The position numbers were made by a program, and so were the translations under genes. The notes beneath the pieces were generated by a model. The model searched no databases. It saw nothing but the letters and a program-made list of their open reading frames with translations, and was not told the origin of the DNA. From Georgenia sp. TF02-10 (GTDB lineage: Bacteria; Actinomycetota; Actinomycetes; Actinomycetales; Actinomycetaceae), in the NCBI RefSeq assembly GCF_022759505.1, contig NZ_CP094289.1, forward strand, positions 1,178,001 through 1,242,000: a stretch of DNA of 64,000 nucleotides. The letters are read 5' to 3'. Below are positions 8,563 through 17,306 of the stretch, in pieces. Numbering within the stretch: the first letter of the stretch is position 1; every line of letters begins with the position of its first letter.

Positions 8563-10416
8563 CTACCGGGCGCCGTCGTCCACCGGCTCGATCTCGCAGA
8601 TGACCGCGCCGGTCGCCACGTTCTGGCCCACCGCCGCCCGGATCGCGGTGACCCGGCCCGCGCGGTGCGCGAGGAGCGGCTGCTCCATCTTCATCGCCTC
8701 CAGGACCACGACGAGGTCCCCGGCGGCCACGACGGCGCCGTCGTCCACCGCGACCTTCACGATTGTGCCCTGCATGGGGGAGGTGAGGGCCTTGCCGTTG
8801 GCCGAGCCGGCGGCCACCGCCCGGCCCCCCGCGCGGCGCAGCGGCCGGCGCCCGCCGCCGCGCAGGCCCGCCCCGATGCCCAGGCCGGCCGGCAGCACGA
8901 CCTCCAGCCGCTTGCCGCCGACCTCCACGACCACGCGCTCGGTGGCCTCGGCCGGCTTCGGCGCCGCCGGCGCGGGCGCGGGCGTGGCCGGCCGGGTGCT
9001 GGGCAGCGTGCGCAGCCGCTCGGCGTAGTCGGTCTCGATCCAGGTGGTGTGCACGCGGAAGGAGCCGGCGCCGTCGGCCGCGACGAAGTCGGGCTCCTCG
9101 AGCACCGCGGCGTGGAACGGCAGCACGGTGGGCAGCCCGGCGACCTGGGTCTCGCGCAGGGCGCGGCGGGCCCGCTGGATCGCCTCGGCGCGGGTGGCGC
9201 CGGTGACGACGAGCTTGGCCAGCAGGGAGTCGAAGGCGCCGGAGACGGTGTCGCCGGCGACGACGCCGGAGTCGACCCGGACGCCTGGCCCGGACGGCCA
9301 GGTCAGCGCGGTGATGGTGCCGGGCGCGGGCAGGAAGCCGGCCGCCGGGTCCTCCCCGTTGATCCGCAGCTCCAGGGAGTGCCCGCGGGGGGTGACGGTG
9401 TCGTAGCCGAGCTCCTCCCCGGCGGCCAGCCGGAGCTGCTCGCGGACGAGATCGATCCCGGAGACCTCCTCGCTGACCGGGTGCTCCACCTGGAGCCGGG
9501 TGTTGACCTCGAGGAAGGAGATGGTGCCGTCCGCGCCGATGAGGAACTCGCAGGTCCCGGCCCCCACGTACCCGGCCGCGGCCAGGATCGCCTTGGAGGC
9601 GGTGACCAGCTGCTCCTCCTGGTCGGCGGTGAGGAAGGGGGCGGGGGCCTCCTCGACCAGCTTCTGGTGGCGGCGCTGGAGGGAGCAGTCCCGGGTGGAG
9701 ACGACGACGACCGTGCCGGCGGCGTCGGCCAGGCACTGGGTCTCTACGTGCCGGGGGTGGTCGAGGAACCGCTCGACGAAGCACTCCCCGCGGCCGAACG
9801 CGGCGGTGGCCTCGCGGACCGCCGAGTCGAACAGGTCCGGGATCTCCGCCCGGCTGCGGGCGACCTTCAGGCCGCGGCCCCCGCCGCCGTAGGCGGCCTT
9901 GATCGCGACCGGCAGGCCGTAGGTGTCGGCGAAGTCGAGGATCTCGGCGACGCCGGTCACTGGCTCGGCGGTGCCGGGCACCAGCGGGGCGCCGACCTGC
10001 TGGGCGATGTGCCGGGCGGTGACCTTGTCGCCGAGGGCCTCGATCGCCGACGGCGGCGGCCCGACCCACACTAGGCCCGCCTCGATGACGGCGCGGGCGA
10101 ACCCGGCGTCCTCGGAGAGGAAGCCGTAGCCGGGGTGGACGGCGTCGGCGCCCGAGCGGCGGGCGACGTCGAGGATCTTGCCGACGTCGAGGTAGGTCTC
10201 CGCCGCCCGCACGCCGTGCAGGGCGTAGGCCTCGTCGCAGAGCTTGACGTGCAGGGCGTCGCGGTCGGGGTCGGCGTAGACGGCGACGCTGCGCAGGCCG
10301 GCGTCGGCGCAGGCGCGGGCGACCCGGACGGCGATCTCGCCGCGGTTGGCGATGAGCACCGTGCTGAGCCGGCGGGGCGCCGGGGTCGGCGCCGGGTGGC
10401 TCGCGGTGCTCCTCAT
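8563..10416 (-). CDS. acyl-CoA carboxylase alpha subunit (biotin carboxylase + biotin carrier)
   Basis: 617 residues. ATP- and bicarbonate-dependent carboxylation of biotin, then carrier function for carboxyl transfer to acetyl- or propionyl-CoA. Seen domains: biotin carboxylase N-terminus ([20 protein letters not shown]), ATP-grasp core with the Gly-rich [29 protein letters not shown]-terminal domain, a Pro/Ala linker near residue 480, then the biotinyl domain with the biotin lysine in LEAMKMEQP. The ATG at 10416 is preceded by AGGAGGG. Its partner is probably the beta/epsilon pair at 29.8-31.9 kb, and the biotin ligase at 32.5 kb would load it. A palindrome at 10598-10616 resembles one upstream of the beta gene. 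Confidence 0.93.
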   Translation of the reverse strand: MRSTASHPAPTPAPRRLSTVLIANRGEIAVRVARACADAGLRSVAVYADPDRDALHVKLCDEAYALHGVRAAETYLDVGKILDVARRSGADAVHPGYGFLSEDAGFARAVIEAGLVWVGPPPSAIEALGDKVTARHIAQQVGAPLVPGTAEPVTGVAEILDFADTYGLPVAIKAAYGGGGRGLKVARSRAEIPDLFDSAVREATAAFGRGECFVERFLDHPRHVETQCLADAAGTVVVVSTRDCSLQRRHQKLVEEAPAPFLTADQEEQLVTASKAILAAAGYVGAGTCEFLIGADGTISFLEVNTRLQVEHPVSEEVSGIDLVREQLRLAAGEELGYDTVTPRGHSLELRINGEDPAAGFLPAPGTITALTWPSGPGVRVDSGVVAGDTVSGAFDSLLAKLVVTGATRAEAIQRARRALRETQVAGLPTVLPFHAAVLEEPDFVAADGAGSFRVHTTWIETDYAERLRTLPSTRPATPAPAPAAPKPAEATERVVVEVGGKRLEVVLPAGLGIGAGLRGGGRRPLRRAGGRAVAAGSANGKALTSPMQGTIVKVAVDDGAVVAAGDLVVVLEAMKMEQPLLAHRAGRVTAIRAAVGQNVATGAVICEIEPVDDGAR

Positions 10417-10597
10417 GTGCCCTCCTGATGGGGTCCGCCCGACCGGTGTGCTGCTGTGGCCGACGCCCGACCCCGAGGTCCGGGCGGGGCGCCGCGCAGC
10501 TGACCGGCCCACGTTAGCCGTGGCAGCGGCGCCGGTCCCACTTCCGCGCCGGGTGCGCCGGCAAGTTCGACCAACCCGCCAACGGTGGGTGGCGAGG

Positions 10598-10616
10598 GTT
10601 GTGCGATGCCCACATA
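10598..10616 (-). promoter_or_regulatory. candidate operator upstream of acyl-CoA carboxylase alpha
   Basis: GTTGTGCGATGCCCACATA is an imperfect palindrome. The 24-nt block 10593-10616 region matches the block around 31938-31956 at about 20 of 24 positions. Both lie upstream of acyl-CoA carboxylase genes on the minus strand. The regulator is not identified. Confidence 0.45.
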
Positions 10617-10848
10617 TCTGTCGGGACGATCTCGCCGCCTCTCCGCGATCGGGTGGTAGCAGGTCCACAAAGTGATCTGGCTGGTCGACGGGGGTCGACA
10701 CACCGAGGGCCGGCGCCGCGCCGGTCACCGGCAGGCCGACCTCGCGGCGGAGCGGTGGAGCCGGGACATCTCGATCGGTCGGCGGACCGAGAGACGGCCA
10801 CGCCATCGGCGCGCGCGGCCCATCCGTCGGCCCTCCGGCCCCGCCCGG

Positions 10849-10960
10849 CGTGCAAGAAGTAACACAATCCCCGGCCGGCCGGCGGTTGCACAAGCGGATT
10901 TCCGCGAGATCCCGTCGCATCCGACCGAGCTCACCGAGCGATTGTGTTACTTCTTGCACA
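10849..10960. repeat. 112-bp inverted-repeat element, copy 2
   Basis: The left arm GTGCAAGAAGTAACACAATC (10850-10869) and right arm GATTGTGTTACTTCTTGCAC (10940-10959) are perfect inverted repeats of 20 nt separated by 70 nt. The internal motif TTTCCGCGAGATCCC is at 10899-10913, the same offset as in copy 1. The rest of the loop differs between copies, so selection or recent mobility seems confined to the ends and this motif. Confidence 0.85.
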
Positions 10961-11008
10961 GCCAGCACCGTGAGCAGCTGGCCGGCGGTGATCCGGCACG
11001 ATGGGCGG

Positions 11009-11995
11009 GTGCGCACGCCTCCCGCTCCCCGCGACCCCGGCTCGCCAGGGAGCGGCCGGCCTGTGCCGGGCGCCGACCAGGCGGGTGGCAGCCGGCCGTC
11101 GCAGGGCGCAGAGTCCGGGCCGGGCGGCCGGCCGTCAGCGAGCGTCGCGCCGGCTCCGCCAAGCAGCGCCGCCGCCCCGGCCCCGCACCCGATCACCGGC
11201 CAGCTCTTCTCCTCCCCGGTCCCGCCCGGCACCGGCTGGCCCGGTGACCCGGCCACCCCGGCCACCCCGGTCGCCACCACGGAGGCGGCGGTCGACGCAC
11301 TCGCCGCCGACGCGCCGGACATCCCCGAGCTCGACGCCCGGGTCTCGGTCTGCCGGGCCTGCCCCCGGCTGGTCGCCTGGCGCGAGCAGGTGGCGGTCAC
11401 CGGACGGCGGGCGGCCTTCGCCGACCAGCCCTACTGGGGGCGCCCCGGCCCGGGCTTCGGCGACCCGCACCCCGCGGTGCTCGTCGTCGGGCTCGCCCCG
11501 GCGGCCAACGGCACCAACCGCACCGGGCGGATGTTCACCGGAGACCGCAGCGGGGACTGGATCTACGCGGCCCTGCACCGGGCCGGCTACGCCAGCCAGC
11601 CGGAGAGCTGGGCCAGCGGCGACGGGCTCGAGCTGACCGGGGCGCGGATCGTGGCCGCGGTCCGGTGCGCCCCGCCGGCGAACAAGCCCAGCCCGGACGA
11701 ACGCCGCACCTGCGGCCACTGGCTGGACCGGGACCTGGAGCTGGCCGCGCCGAGCCTGCGGTCGATGCTCGCCCTCGGTGCCATCGGCTGGGACGCCGCG
11801 CTGGCCGCGGCCCGGCGTCTGGGCTGGGCCGTGCCACGGCCCAAGCCCCGCTTCGGGCACGGCGCGGAGACCGTGCTGACCACCGGTGCGGAGCGCACCG
11901 TCCGCCTGGTGGGGAGCTACCACGTCAGCCAGCAGAACACCTTCACCGGCAAGCTCACCGAGGAGATGCTCGACGCGGTGATCGCCCGCCTGTGA
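11009..11995 (+). CDS. family 5 uracil-DNA glycosylase (UDGb)
   Basis: 328 residues from the GTG at 11009. Removes uracil and other deaminated bases from DNA. The core begins near residue 105: [12 protein letters not shown] gives the first iron-sulfur cysteines, [21 protein letters not shown] is the family 5 motif 1 region (it lacks the polar Asp/Asn of family 1), and [17 protein letters not shown] supplies the remaining cluster cysteines. [16 protein letters not shown] is the C-terminal substrate-loop motif. The first ~100 residues are Pro/Ala/Ser-rich and probably disordered. The start is uncertain because that region is poorly conserved; the upstream open frame runs into the inverted-repeat element. 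Confidence 0.88.
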   Translation: MRTPPAPRDPGSPGSGRPVPGADQAGGSRPSQGAESGPGGRPSASVAPAPPSSAAAPAPHPITGQLFSSPVPPGTGWPGDPATPATPVATTEAAVDALAADAPDIPELDARVSVCRACPRLVAWREQVAVTGRRAAFADQPYWGRPGPGFGDPHPAVLVVGLAPAANGTNRTGRMFTGDRSGDWIYAALHRAGYASQPESWASGDGLELTGARIVAAVRCAPPANKPSPDERRTCGHWLDRDLELAAPSLRSMLALGAIGWDAALAAARRLGWAVPRPKPRFGHGAETVLTTGAERTVRLVGSYHVSQQNTFTGKLTEEMLDAVIARL

Positions 11996-12037
11996 GGACG
12001 CCGGCCGCCGGTGGCCAGTCCTGCCCCCGGGCAGCCG

Positions 12038-12826
12038 TCAGCGGCGCGGCGCCCAGAGGTCGGTGATGGCGACGGCGAGCCGGGCGAGCAGCTCGCGCAG
12101 CAGCGGCAGGCTCAGGCCGACGACGCCGTGGTAGTCGCCCTCGATGCCGGTGACGAAGGGGCCGCCGAGCCCGTCCACGGTGAACGCGCCGGCGACCGCC
12201 AGCGGCTCGCCGGTGGCGACGTAGTCGGCGATCTCGGCGTCGCTGAGGTCGGCGAAGTGGACGACGGTGGAGGAGGTGGCGCCCACTTCTGTCGCGGCGG
12301 TGCGGTCCGCCTCCGTGGAGGAGGTGGAGTCCACGTCGCTCGAGGCACCCCCGTCGTCGGCGCCGCCGGGCAGCGGGCCCGCCGCCCCGCCGGGCCGCTC
12401 GAGGGCACCCTCACCAGCGCCGTCCCCACCGGCCCGGAGCAGCCAGTGGCCGGTGTGCAGCACCCCGGACCGGCCGCGCATGGCCCGCCACCGGGCGACG
12501 GCGTCGGCGGCGTCCCGGGGCTTGCCGACGACGACCGGCCCCGTCCCCGGGTCGATCTCGAGCATCGAGTCGCAGCCCAGGACCAGGTCGGCGGTGGCCG
12601 CGAGCGGGGCGTGGGCGGCGACGTCGCGGGCCTTGGCCCGGGCCAGGAGGAGCACCTGCTCCGCCGCGGGCACCGGGCCGCGCCCAGCGGCGGCGGCGTC
12701 GGCGGCCGCGGCCGCCAGCACGGCCGGCTCGTCCACGGCCGAGACGGCGACGAGCGGCTCGATCCCGGCCGCGCGGAGCGTGCCGAGCCGGGCGGGGGAG
12801 GCGGACGCGAGCAGCAGGGTCGGCAC
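12038..12826 (-). CDS. Maf-family nucleotide pyrophosphatase with an inserted loop
   Basis: 262 residues, longer than the usual ~200. The N-terminal substrate loop LLLASASPARLGTLRAAGIE, LARAKA and the LGCDSM catalytic Asp region, plus FTVDGLGGPFVTGIEGDYHG, identify a Maf/YhdE protein, which hydrolyses modified or canonical NTPs outside replication. Residues ~140-190 are a low-complexity Gly/Ala/Ser/Asp-rich insertion with a duplicated GGAGGAGGTGG-type DNA block (12268 and 12316), placed at a surface turn of the fold. The start is the GTG at 12826, with TAGCCT seven bases before it. Confidence 0.88.
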   Translation of the reverse strand: MPTLLLASASPARLGTLRAAGIEPLVAVSAVDEPAVLAAAAADAAAAGRGPVPAAEQVLLLARAKARDVAAHAPLAATADLVLGCDSMLEIDPGTGPVVVGKPRDAADAVARWRAMRGRSGVLHTGHWLLRAGGDGAGEGALERPGGAAGPLPGGADDGGASSDVDSTSSTEADRTAATEVGATSSTVVHFADLSDAEIADYVATGEPLAVAGAFTVDGLGGPFVTGIEGDYHGVVGLSLPLLRELLARLAVAITDLWAPRR

Positions 12827-12879
12827 AGCCGCAAGGCTATGCGCGCCCGCCCGGGCCGCCAGTCATCCCGCCGCCCCCG

Positions 12880-14565
12880 TCAGGCCAGCGCCTCCCGCAG
12901 CACATCGAGCCCGACCGACCCGACGTCCAGGGCACGCCGGTGGAAGGCCCGCAGGTCCAGGTCCGTCCCGCGGGCCCGGGCCTGGGCGGCGGCGTCGGTG
13001 CGGATCTCCTCCCACAGCCGCTGGCCCACCTTGTAGCTGGGCGCCTGCGCCGGCCAGCCCAGGTACCGGTCGAGCTCGAAGGCGAGGAAGCCCTCGGCCA
13101 TGTTGGCGTTGGCCCGCAGGAAGTCCCACGCCCTGGCGGCGTCCCAGGTCCCCCCGCCCCACCGCTCCGGGGCCGGCTTGTCCAGGTGCACCCCGATGTC
13201 CAGCACGACCCGTGCGGCGCGCATCCGCTGCCCGTCGAGCATGCCCATCCGGTCGCCCGGGTCGGCGAGGTACCCCAGGTCGGCCATCAGCCGCTCGGCG
13301 TACAGCGCCCAGCCCTCGCCGTGCCCGCTCACCCAGGACGCCATGCGCCGCCACAGGTTGAGCAGGTTCGACCGGTACGTCGTCTGCCCGACCTGCAGGT
13401 GGTGGCCGGGCACGCCCTCGTGGTAGACGGTGGTCCGCTCCCGCCAGGTGGCGAACTCGGTCACCCCCGCCGGCACCGACCACCACATCCGGCCCGGCCG
13501 GGAGAAGTCGGCGGACGGCCCGGTGTAGTAGATCCCGCCGGACTGGGTGGGAGCGATGAGGCACTCCAGGCGCCGCACCGGCTCGGGGATGTCGAACTGG
13601 TCGGCCAGCCCGGCGACGGCGGCGTCGGAGGTGGCCTGCATCCACTCCCGCAGCGCCTCGGTGCCGTGCAGCATCCGGTCGGTGTCCGCGTCCAGCCGGG
13701 CCATCGCCTCGGTCGGGTCCGTGCCCGGCCCGTACAGCTCCGCGGCGACCTCCTCCTGCTCGGCGATGACCCGGTCGAGCTCGGCCAGGCCCCACTCGTA
13801 GGTCTCGTCCAGGTCGACGGCGGCGCCCAGGAAGTACCGCGACCACAGCGCGTAGCGGTCCCGGCCGACGGCGTCCACCTGCGGGGCGTGCGGGGCGAGC
13901 TCGGCGCCGAGCATGCCGGCCAGGTTCGCGTAGGCCTCTCGGGCCGCCCGGGCGCCGGCCTCGAGGGAGGACGCGAGCGCCGCCGGCGGGGCCGCGCCGT
14001 CCGGCCGGGCTCCGGTGACGAAGGTGGTGAAGAAGGACGACCCGGCGTCGGCCAGCTCGGTGGCCTGCCGGATGCACGCCTCGACCTGCCGCAGCGCCGC
14101 CACCTGGCCGGCGTCCCGGGCGGCGCGCAGGGACTCCTGGTAGCCGGCCAGTGCGGCGGGGACCGCGGCCAGGCGCCGGGCGATCGTCGCCCAGTCCGCC
14201 GTGGTGGCGGTGGGCATCAGGTCGAAGACCTCCCGGACGGCCTGCACCGGGGAGGAGATGACGTTGAGCTCGCGCTGCAGCTCCCCGGCCTCGGCCAGCT
14301 CGAGCTGCACGCCCAGGCGCTCGCGCATGGCCGCGTGGGTGACCCGGTCGACGTCGTCGGCCGGGGCGACGGCGCCCAGCTCGGCCAGGGTGGCGCGGTC
14401 GAGGTCGGCGCGGGCGGCGTGCCCGGCGGGGGAGAGGTCGGGCATCTGGTCGTCGTGGCCGGGCAGGCCGAGGGCCGTGGCCTCCAGCGGGTCCAGCGCG
14501 ATGCTGCGGTAGACGTGGGCGTCGGCGACGGCGTCGGTGGGTGTGGGGGTCCGGTCCTGGGTCAC
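12880..14565 (-). CDS. DUF885 family putative zinc metallopeptidase
   Basis: 561 residues from the GTG at 14565. DUF885 proteins resemble M32-like metallopeptidases. The signature here is VYHEGVPGHHLQVGQ (an HEGxPGHH zinc-binding motif), followed about 40 residues later by SGHGEGWALYAERLM, whose Glu would be the third ligand. No signal peptide is visible, so it is probably cytosolic. Substrate unknown. The start overlaps the stop of the upstream GH63-like gene as GTGA, so it is translationally coupled to the glycoside locus; a TACCCT box seven bases before the start may also give an internal promoter. Confidence 0.85.
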   Translation of the reverse strand: MTQDRTPTPTDAVADAHVYRSIALDPLEATALGLPGHDDQMPDLSPAGHAARADLDRATLAELGAVAPADDVDRVTHAAMRERLGVQLELAEAGELQRELNVISSPVQAVREVFDLMPTATTADWATIARRLAAVPAALAGYQESLRAARDAGQVAALRQVEACIRQATELADAGSSFFTTFVTGARPDGAAPPAALASSLEAGARAAREAYANLAGMLGAELAPHAPQVDAVGRDRYALWSRYFLGAAVDLDETYEWGLAELDRVIAEQEEVAAELYGPGTDPTEAMARLDADTDRMLHGTEALREWMQATSDAAVAGLADQFDIPEPVRRLECLIAPTQSGGIYYTGPSADFSRPGRMWWSVPAGVTEFATWRERTTVYHEGVPGHHLQVGQTTYRSNLLNLWRRMASWVSGHGEGWALYAERLMADLGYLADPGDRMGMLDGQRMRAARVVLDIGVHLDKPAPERWGGGTWDAARAWDFLRANANMAEGFLAFELDRYLGWPAQAPSYKVGQRLWEEIRTDAAAQARARGTDLDLRAFHRRALDVGSVGLDVLREALA

Positions 14566-16031
14566 CCGCCCGAGGGTAGCCCGGCGGCCACCAGGTCGAG
14601 CACGAGGGCGGCGGTCCAGCTGAAGCTCCGGGTGCCGTGCGGCGCCCCGGTCCACGGTTGGCAGTACTCCGGGAAGCCGTGGGCCAGCGCCAGCCGGCGC
14701 ATCTGCCCGGCCAGGGCGTCGGCGGTGGCCCGCTGCCCGCGCCGGAGCAGGGCCTGGACCAGCAGCCAGGTGGTGTTGAACCAGCCCGGCCCGCGCCAGT
14801 ACCGGTCGGCGTCCAGGTCCGCGGCGGTGGCGTCGTAGCTGGGCACGAGGCGGGCGCCGCTGCCGAGGAACCGGGGCCCGAGGGCGGCGGCCAGCACCTC
14901 CTCCCCGTGCGGCGCCGCGGGCAGGACCAGCGGCACCAGCCCGGCGACCGTGGCCCGCGGCACCAGCTCCCCGGTCCGCACGTCGCGGGCGGTGTACAGG
15001 CCCAGGCCGGGGTGGAACAGGCCGGCGAGGGAGGCGGTGAGCTCGGCGGCCCGGCGCCGGTGCGGGCCGGGTTCGGCGCCCAGCGCGTCGGCCATCTCGG
15101 CCAGCGCCTCCTCCGACCAGGCCCACAGCGCGTTCACCCCGGGGTCCTCCATCAGGAAGGGGTAGCCGGGGTCGCGGTCGTCGCAGCCGTGGTCGCGGTA
15201 GCGCTCGGCGAGCCAGAAGTACCGCCCGTAGTCCTTGTCGGTGGGCCGCTCGGCGGCGTGGGCGTGCGCCAGGTCCGGCCGGGGCACCCGCCCGGCCGGC
15301 GTCGCCGGCACCCGGGCCAGGGCCGCGTCCCACAGCGGGGAGTTGTCCATGCCGGTCTCCCAGGGGTGGACGACGGCGGCCAGGCCCCGCCCGCCGCGGT
15401 CCCGCCGCCCGCGGAGGTACTCGTGCCAGGCGAGCAGACGCGGGTAGGCCCGCTCGAGGAAGCCGCGCCGGGCCGACAGCGCCGGGTCGGCCTGGTGGAC
15501 CCGCCAGACCGCGAGCGCGTGCACCGGGGGCTGGACGAACCCGGCGGTGGGCACCGGCGGGGTGCCGGGCACGTCGGCGGAGCGCCAGAAGGCCGCCCCG
15601 GGGGAGTACCCGTCGGGCGGTCCGGTGTAGACGATCTGCGGGACCCGCCCGTCCGCCCACTGCGCCGCGAGCAGGTGCTCGAGCTCGGTCTGGGCCCGCA
15701 GCGGCCGGTGGTGGCGCAGCCCGAGCGCGATGAACGCCGAGTCCCAGCTCCACTGGTGCGGGTAGAGGCCGGTGGCCGGCACCGTGTGGGTGCCCACCCA
15801 GTTGCGGTCCAGCACCGCCACGGCCGCCGCCCGGGTCTGCGCGGCGTCCGGCAGCGGGCCGCCGTCGGGCAGCGGGCCGCCGTGGGGCAGCGGCCCGCCC
15901 TCGGGCGACGCGTCGGGGCCCGCGGCTGCGACCACGTCCCGGCCCCGGCCCGCCGCGCCCACGCCCACGCCGTGGCCCGGACGGCGTCCCGCCCCCGCCC
16001 CGCGGCCCAGGGGCGCGGCCCCGCCGCTCAT
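14562..16031 (-). CDS. GH63-type (glucosyl/mannosylglycerate hydrolase-like) glycosidase
   Basis: 489 residues. The (alpha/alpha)6 catalytic domain starts near residue 65 and closely follows the mannosylglycerate/glucosylglycerate hydrolase branch of GH63: LYPHQWSWDSAFIALG, QPPVHALAVWR, HPWETGMDNSPLWDAAL (expected catalytic Asp), YWRGPGWFNTTWLL and FPEYCQPWTG (expected catalytic Glu). Those enzymes cleave alpha-glycosides of glycerate or glycerol; the actual substrate cannot be read off. The first ~60 residues carry an 18-nt-period repeat encoding GGPLPD-type units (15850-15903). The ATG overlaps the upstream dehydrogenase stop as ATGA, making an operon of dehydrogenase, glycosidase and DUF885 protein. 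Confidence 0.82.
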   Translation of the reverse strand: MSGGAAPLGRGAGAGRRPGHGVGVGAAGRGRDVVAAAGPDASPEGGPLPHGGPLPDGGPLPDAAQTRAAAVAVLDRNWVGTHTVPATGLYPHQWSWDSAFIALGLRHHRPLRAQTELEHLLAAQWADGRVPQIVYTGPPDGYSPGAAFWRSADVPGTPPVPTAGFVQPPVHALAVWRVHQADPALSARRGFLERAYPRLLAWHEYLRGRRDRGGRGLAAVVHPWETGMDNSPLWDAALARVPATPAGRVPRPDLAHAHAAERPTDKDYGRYFWLAERYRDHGCDDRDPGYPFLMEDPGVNALWAWSEEALAEMADALGAEPGPHRRRAAELTASLAGLFHPGLGLYTARDVRTGELVPRATVAGLVPLVLPAAPHGEEVLAAALGPRFLGSGARLVPSYDATAADLDADRYWRGPGWFNTTWLLVQALLRRGQRATADALAGQMRRLALAHGFPEYCQPWTGAPHGTRSFSWTAALVLDLVAAGLPSGG

Positions 16032-17188
16032 CGCATGTCCAGGACGACCTGGAGGGCGTCACCGCCCGCCGTGTCGAGCATCTCGTAGGCCCGGGCCGCC
16101 TCGGCGAGGGGGAACCGGTGGGTCACCAGGGCGGAGACGTCCGGGTCGCCGGCGGCGAGCAGCCGGACCACCGTCCGCTGCAGGCGGGCGACGTCCCACC
16201 GCGCGCGCAGCGCGGTGGGCACCGAGCCGATCTGGGAGGCCAGGACCTGGACGCGGTTGTGGTGGAACTCCTCGCCGAGGCGCAGCGAGCCCGCGCCCTG
16301 GTAGAAGCCGGCGGCCACGACGATCCCGTCCGGACCCACCAGCCGGGTGGCGGACTGCAGGCCCGGGTAGGTCCCGCTCAGCTCGATCGCGGCGTCGGCG
16401 CCGGTGGTGGCGGTGCGGTCGCGGACCTGCACCGGCAGGTCGGGGTGCGGGGACAGGACGTGGTGGGCGCCCAGGGCGGCGGCCTCCTCCCGGCGGCGGG
16501 GCAGGGCGTCGACGGCGACGACGGTGGCGCCGCTGAGCACGGCGAGCCGGGTGGCGAGCAGCCCGATGACGCCCTGCCCGACGACGACGACAGTGGTCCC
16601 GAGCGCGGCGTGCGCGGCCAGCACGGCGTTGAGCGCGATGGCCCCGACCCGCACGAAGCACCCGACCACCGGGTCCAGCCCGGGCGGCAGCTGGTGCCCG
16701 GCGAGGGCGGCGGCGTCGAGCACGGCCTCGGTGCGGTGCCCCCAGATGCCCCAGACGACGTCGCCGACGGCGACCGGCTGCGGCGGTCCCGGCACCTGCC
16801 CGTCGGCGCCCCCTCCGCCGGTCGCCTGCGCACCGGCCGCGCGCCCGGCGAGCCCGTCCGGCGCGGGCTCCCCGGGCACCCGGCCGGCCCGCGCGGCCGC
16901 CTCGGCCACGTCGTCGGCGACCTCGACCACCTCGCCGACCTCGGAGTAGCCCCAGCCGTCCAGGGGGTAGCCGGGCGGGGCGTCCCCGCGCTCGCGGAAC
17001 AGGCGCAGCCGCGGGTCCCAGGTGGCGTTGAGGTAGGGGTTGGTGCCGCGGTAGGCGGTGAGCTCGGTGCCTGCGGAGATCCCCGAGACGATGGTCCGCA
17101 CCCGGACGGTGCCGGGCCGCAGCGGCTCCGGCGGCGGCTGCACCACCTCCACCTCGCGCGGGCGTGCGAACCGCAGGACGCCTACCAT
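16028..17188 (-). CDS. medium-chain dehydrogenase, sugar or polyol substrate
   Basis: 386-residue MDR-superfamily oxidoreductase. The GroES-like N-terminal domain contains IVSGISAGTELTAYRG where zinc alcohol dehydrogenases have CGICGSD, so the catalytic-zinc cysteine is replaced by Ser and the structural-zinc cysteine loop is not evident. The nucleotide domain has VVVVGQGVIGLLATRLA and an acidic residue after the next strand (VVAVDA), suggesting NAD. A ~40-residue Gly/Ala/Pro-rich insertion lies near residues 90-135. It is the first gene of the minus-strand operon, has GAGGAGG before its ATG, and diverges from the sugar ABC transporter. Substrate unknown. Confidence 0.75.
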   Translation of the reverse strand: MVGVLRFARPREVEVVQPPPEPLRPGTVRVRTIVSGISAGTELTAYRGTNPYLNATWDPRLRLFRERGDAPPGYPLDGWGYSEVGEVVEVADDVAEAAARAGRVPGEPAPDGLAGRAAGAQATGGGGADGQVPGPPQPVAVGDVVWGIWGHRTEAVLDAAALAGHQLPPGLDPVVGCFVRVGAIALNAVLAAHAALGTTVVVVGQGVIGLLATRLAVLSGATVVAVDALPRRREEAAALGAHHVLSPHPDLPVQVRDRTATTGADAAIELSGTYPGLQSATRLVGPDGIVVAAGFYQGAGSLRLGEEFHHNRVQVLASQIGSVPTALRARWDVARLQRTVVRLLAAGDPDVSALVTHRFPLAEAARAYEMLDTAGGDALQVVLDMR

Positions 17189-17220
17189 GACCCTCCTCAG
17201 CCGTGGCCCCGGCGCCGGAG

Positions 17221-17248
17221 TTGCCGAAGCGTTACCCTTATGTATACC
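17221..17248 (+). promoter_or_regulatory. candidate promoter of the sugar ABC operon
   Basis: TTGCCG (17221-17226), a 16-nt spacer and TATACC (17243-17248) form a sigma-70-like promoter about 60 bp before the binding-protein ATG. AAGCGTTACC (17227) and the inverted CCTTACGCTT (about 17265-17274) flank the -10 region and could be half-sites for the ROK repressor encoded last in the operon. Confidence 0.4.
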
Positions 17249-17306
17249 ACTTAGACGGATCGTGCCTTACGCTTGGGCCAAAGATCCGCTCAGAGAGGAG
17301 CTCCAC

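Larger units (their letters stand above)
10417..11008. other. 592-bp intergenic region holding two repeated motifs
   Basis: This gap separates the minus-strand carboxylase gene from the plus-strand uracil-DNA glycosylase gene. It contains the carboxylase-associated palindrome (10598-10616) and the second copy of the 112-bp inverted-repeat element (10849-10960). A long leader of about 180 nt is implied for the carboxylase mRNA if the palindrome lies near its promoter. I see no convincing gene or RNA fold elsewhere in it. Confidence 0.6.

Noticed and set aside
10850-11008. N-terminal extension of the uracil-DNA glycosylase from an earlier start
   Set aside because: The extension is the translated inverted-repeat element, with residues such as EVTQSP and CVTSC. 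The first base of the extension coincides with the element's edge.
12880-16062. A 1060-codon minus-strand frame covering both the DUF885 and GH63-like genes
   Set aside because: Only the part downstream of the GTG at 14565 shows family motifs. The upstream half is an out-of-frame shadow of the GH63-like gene.
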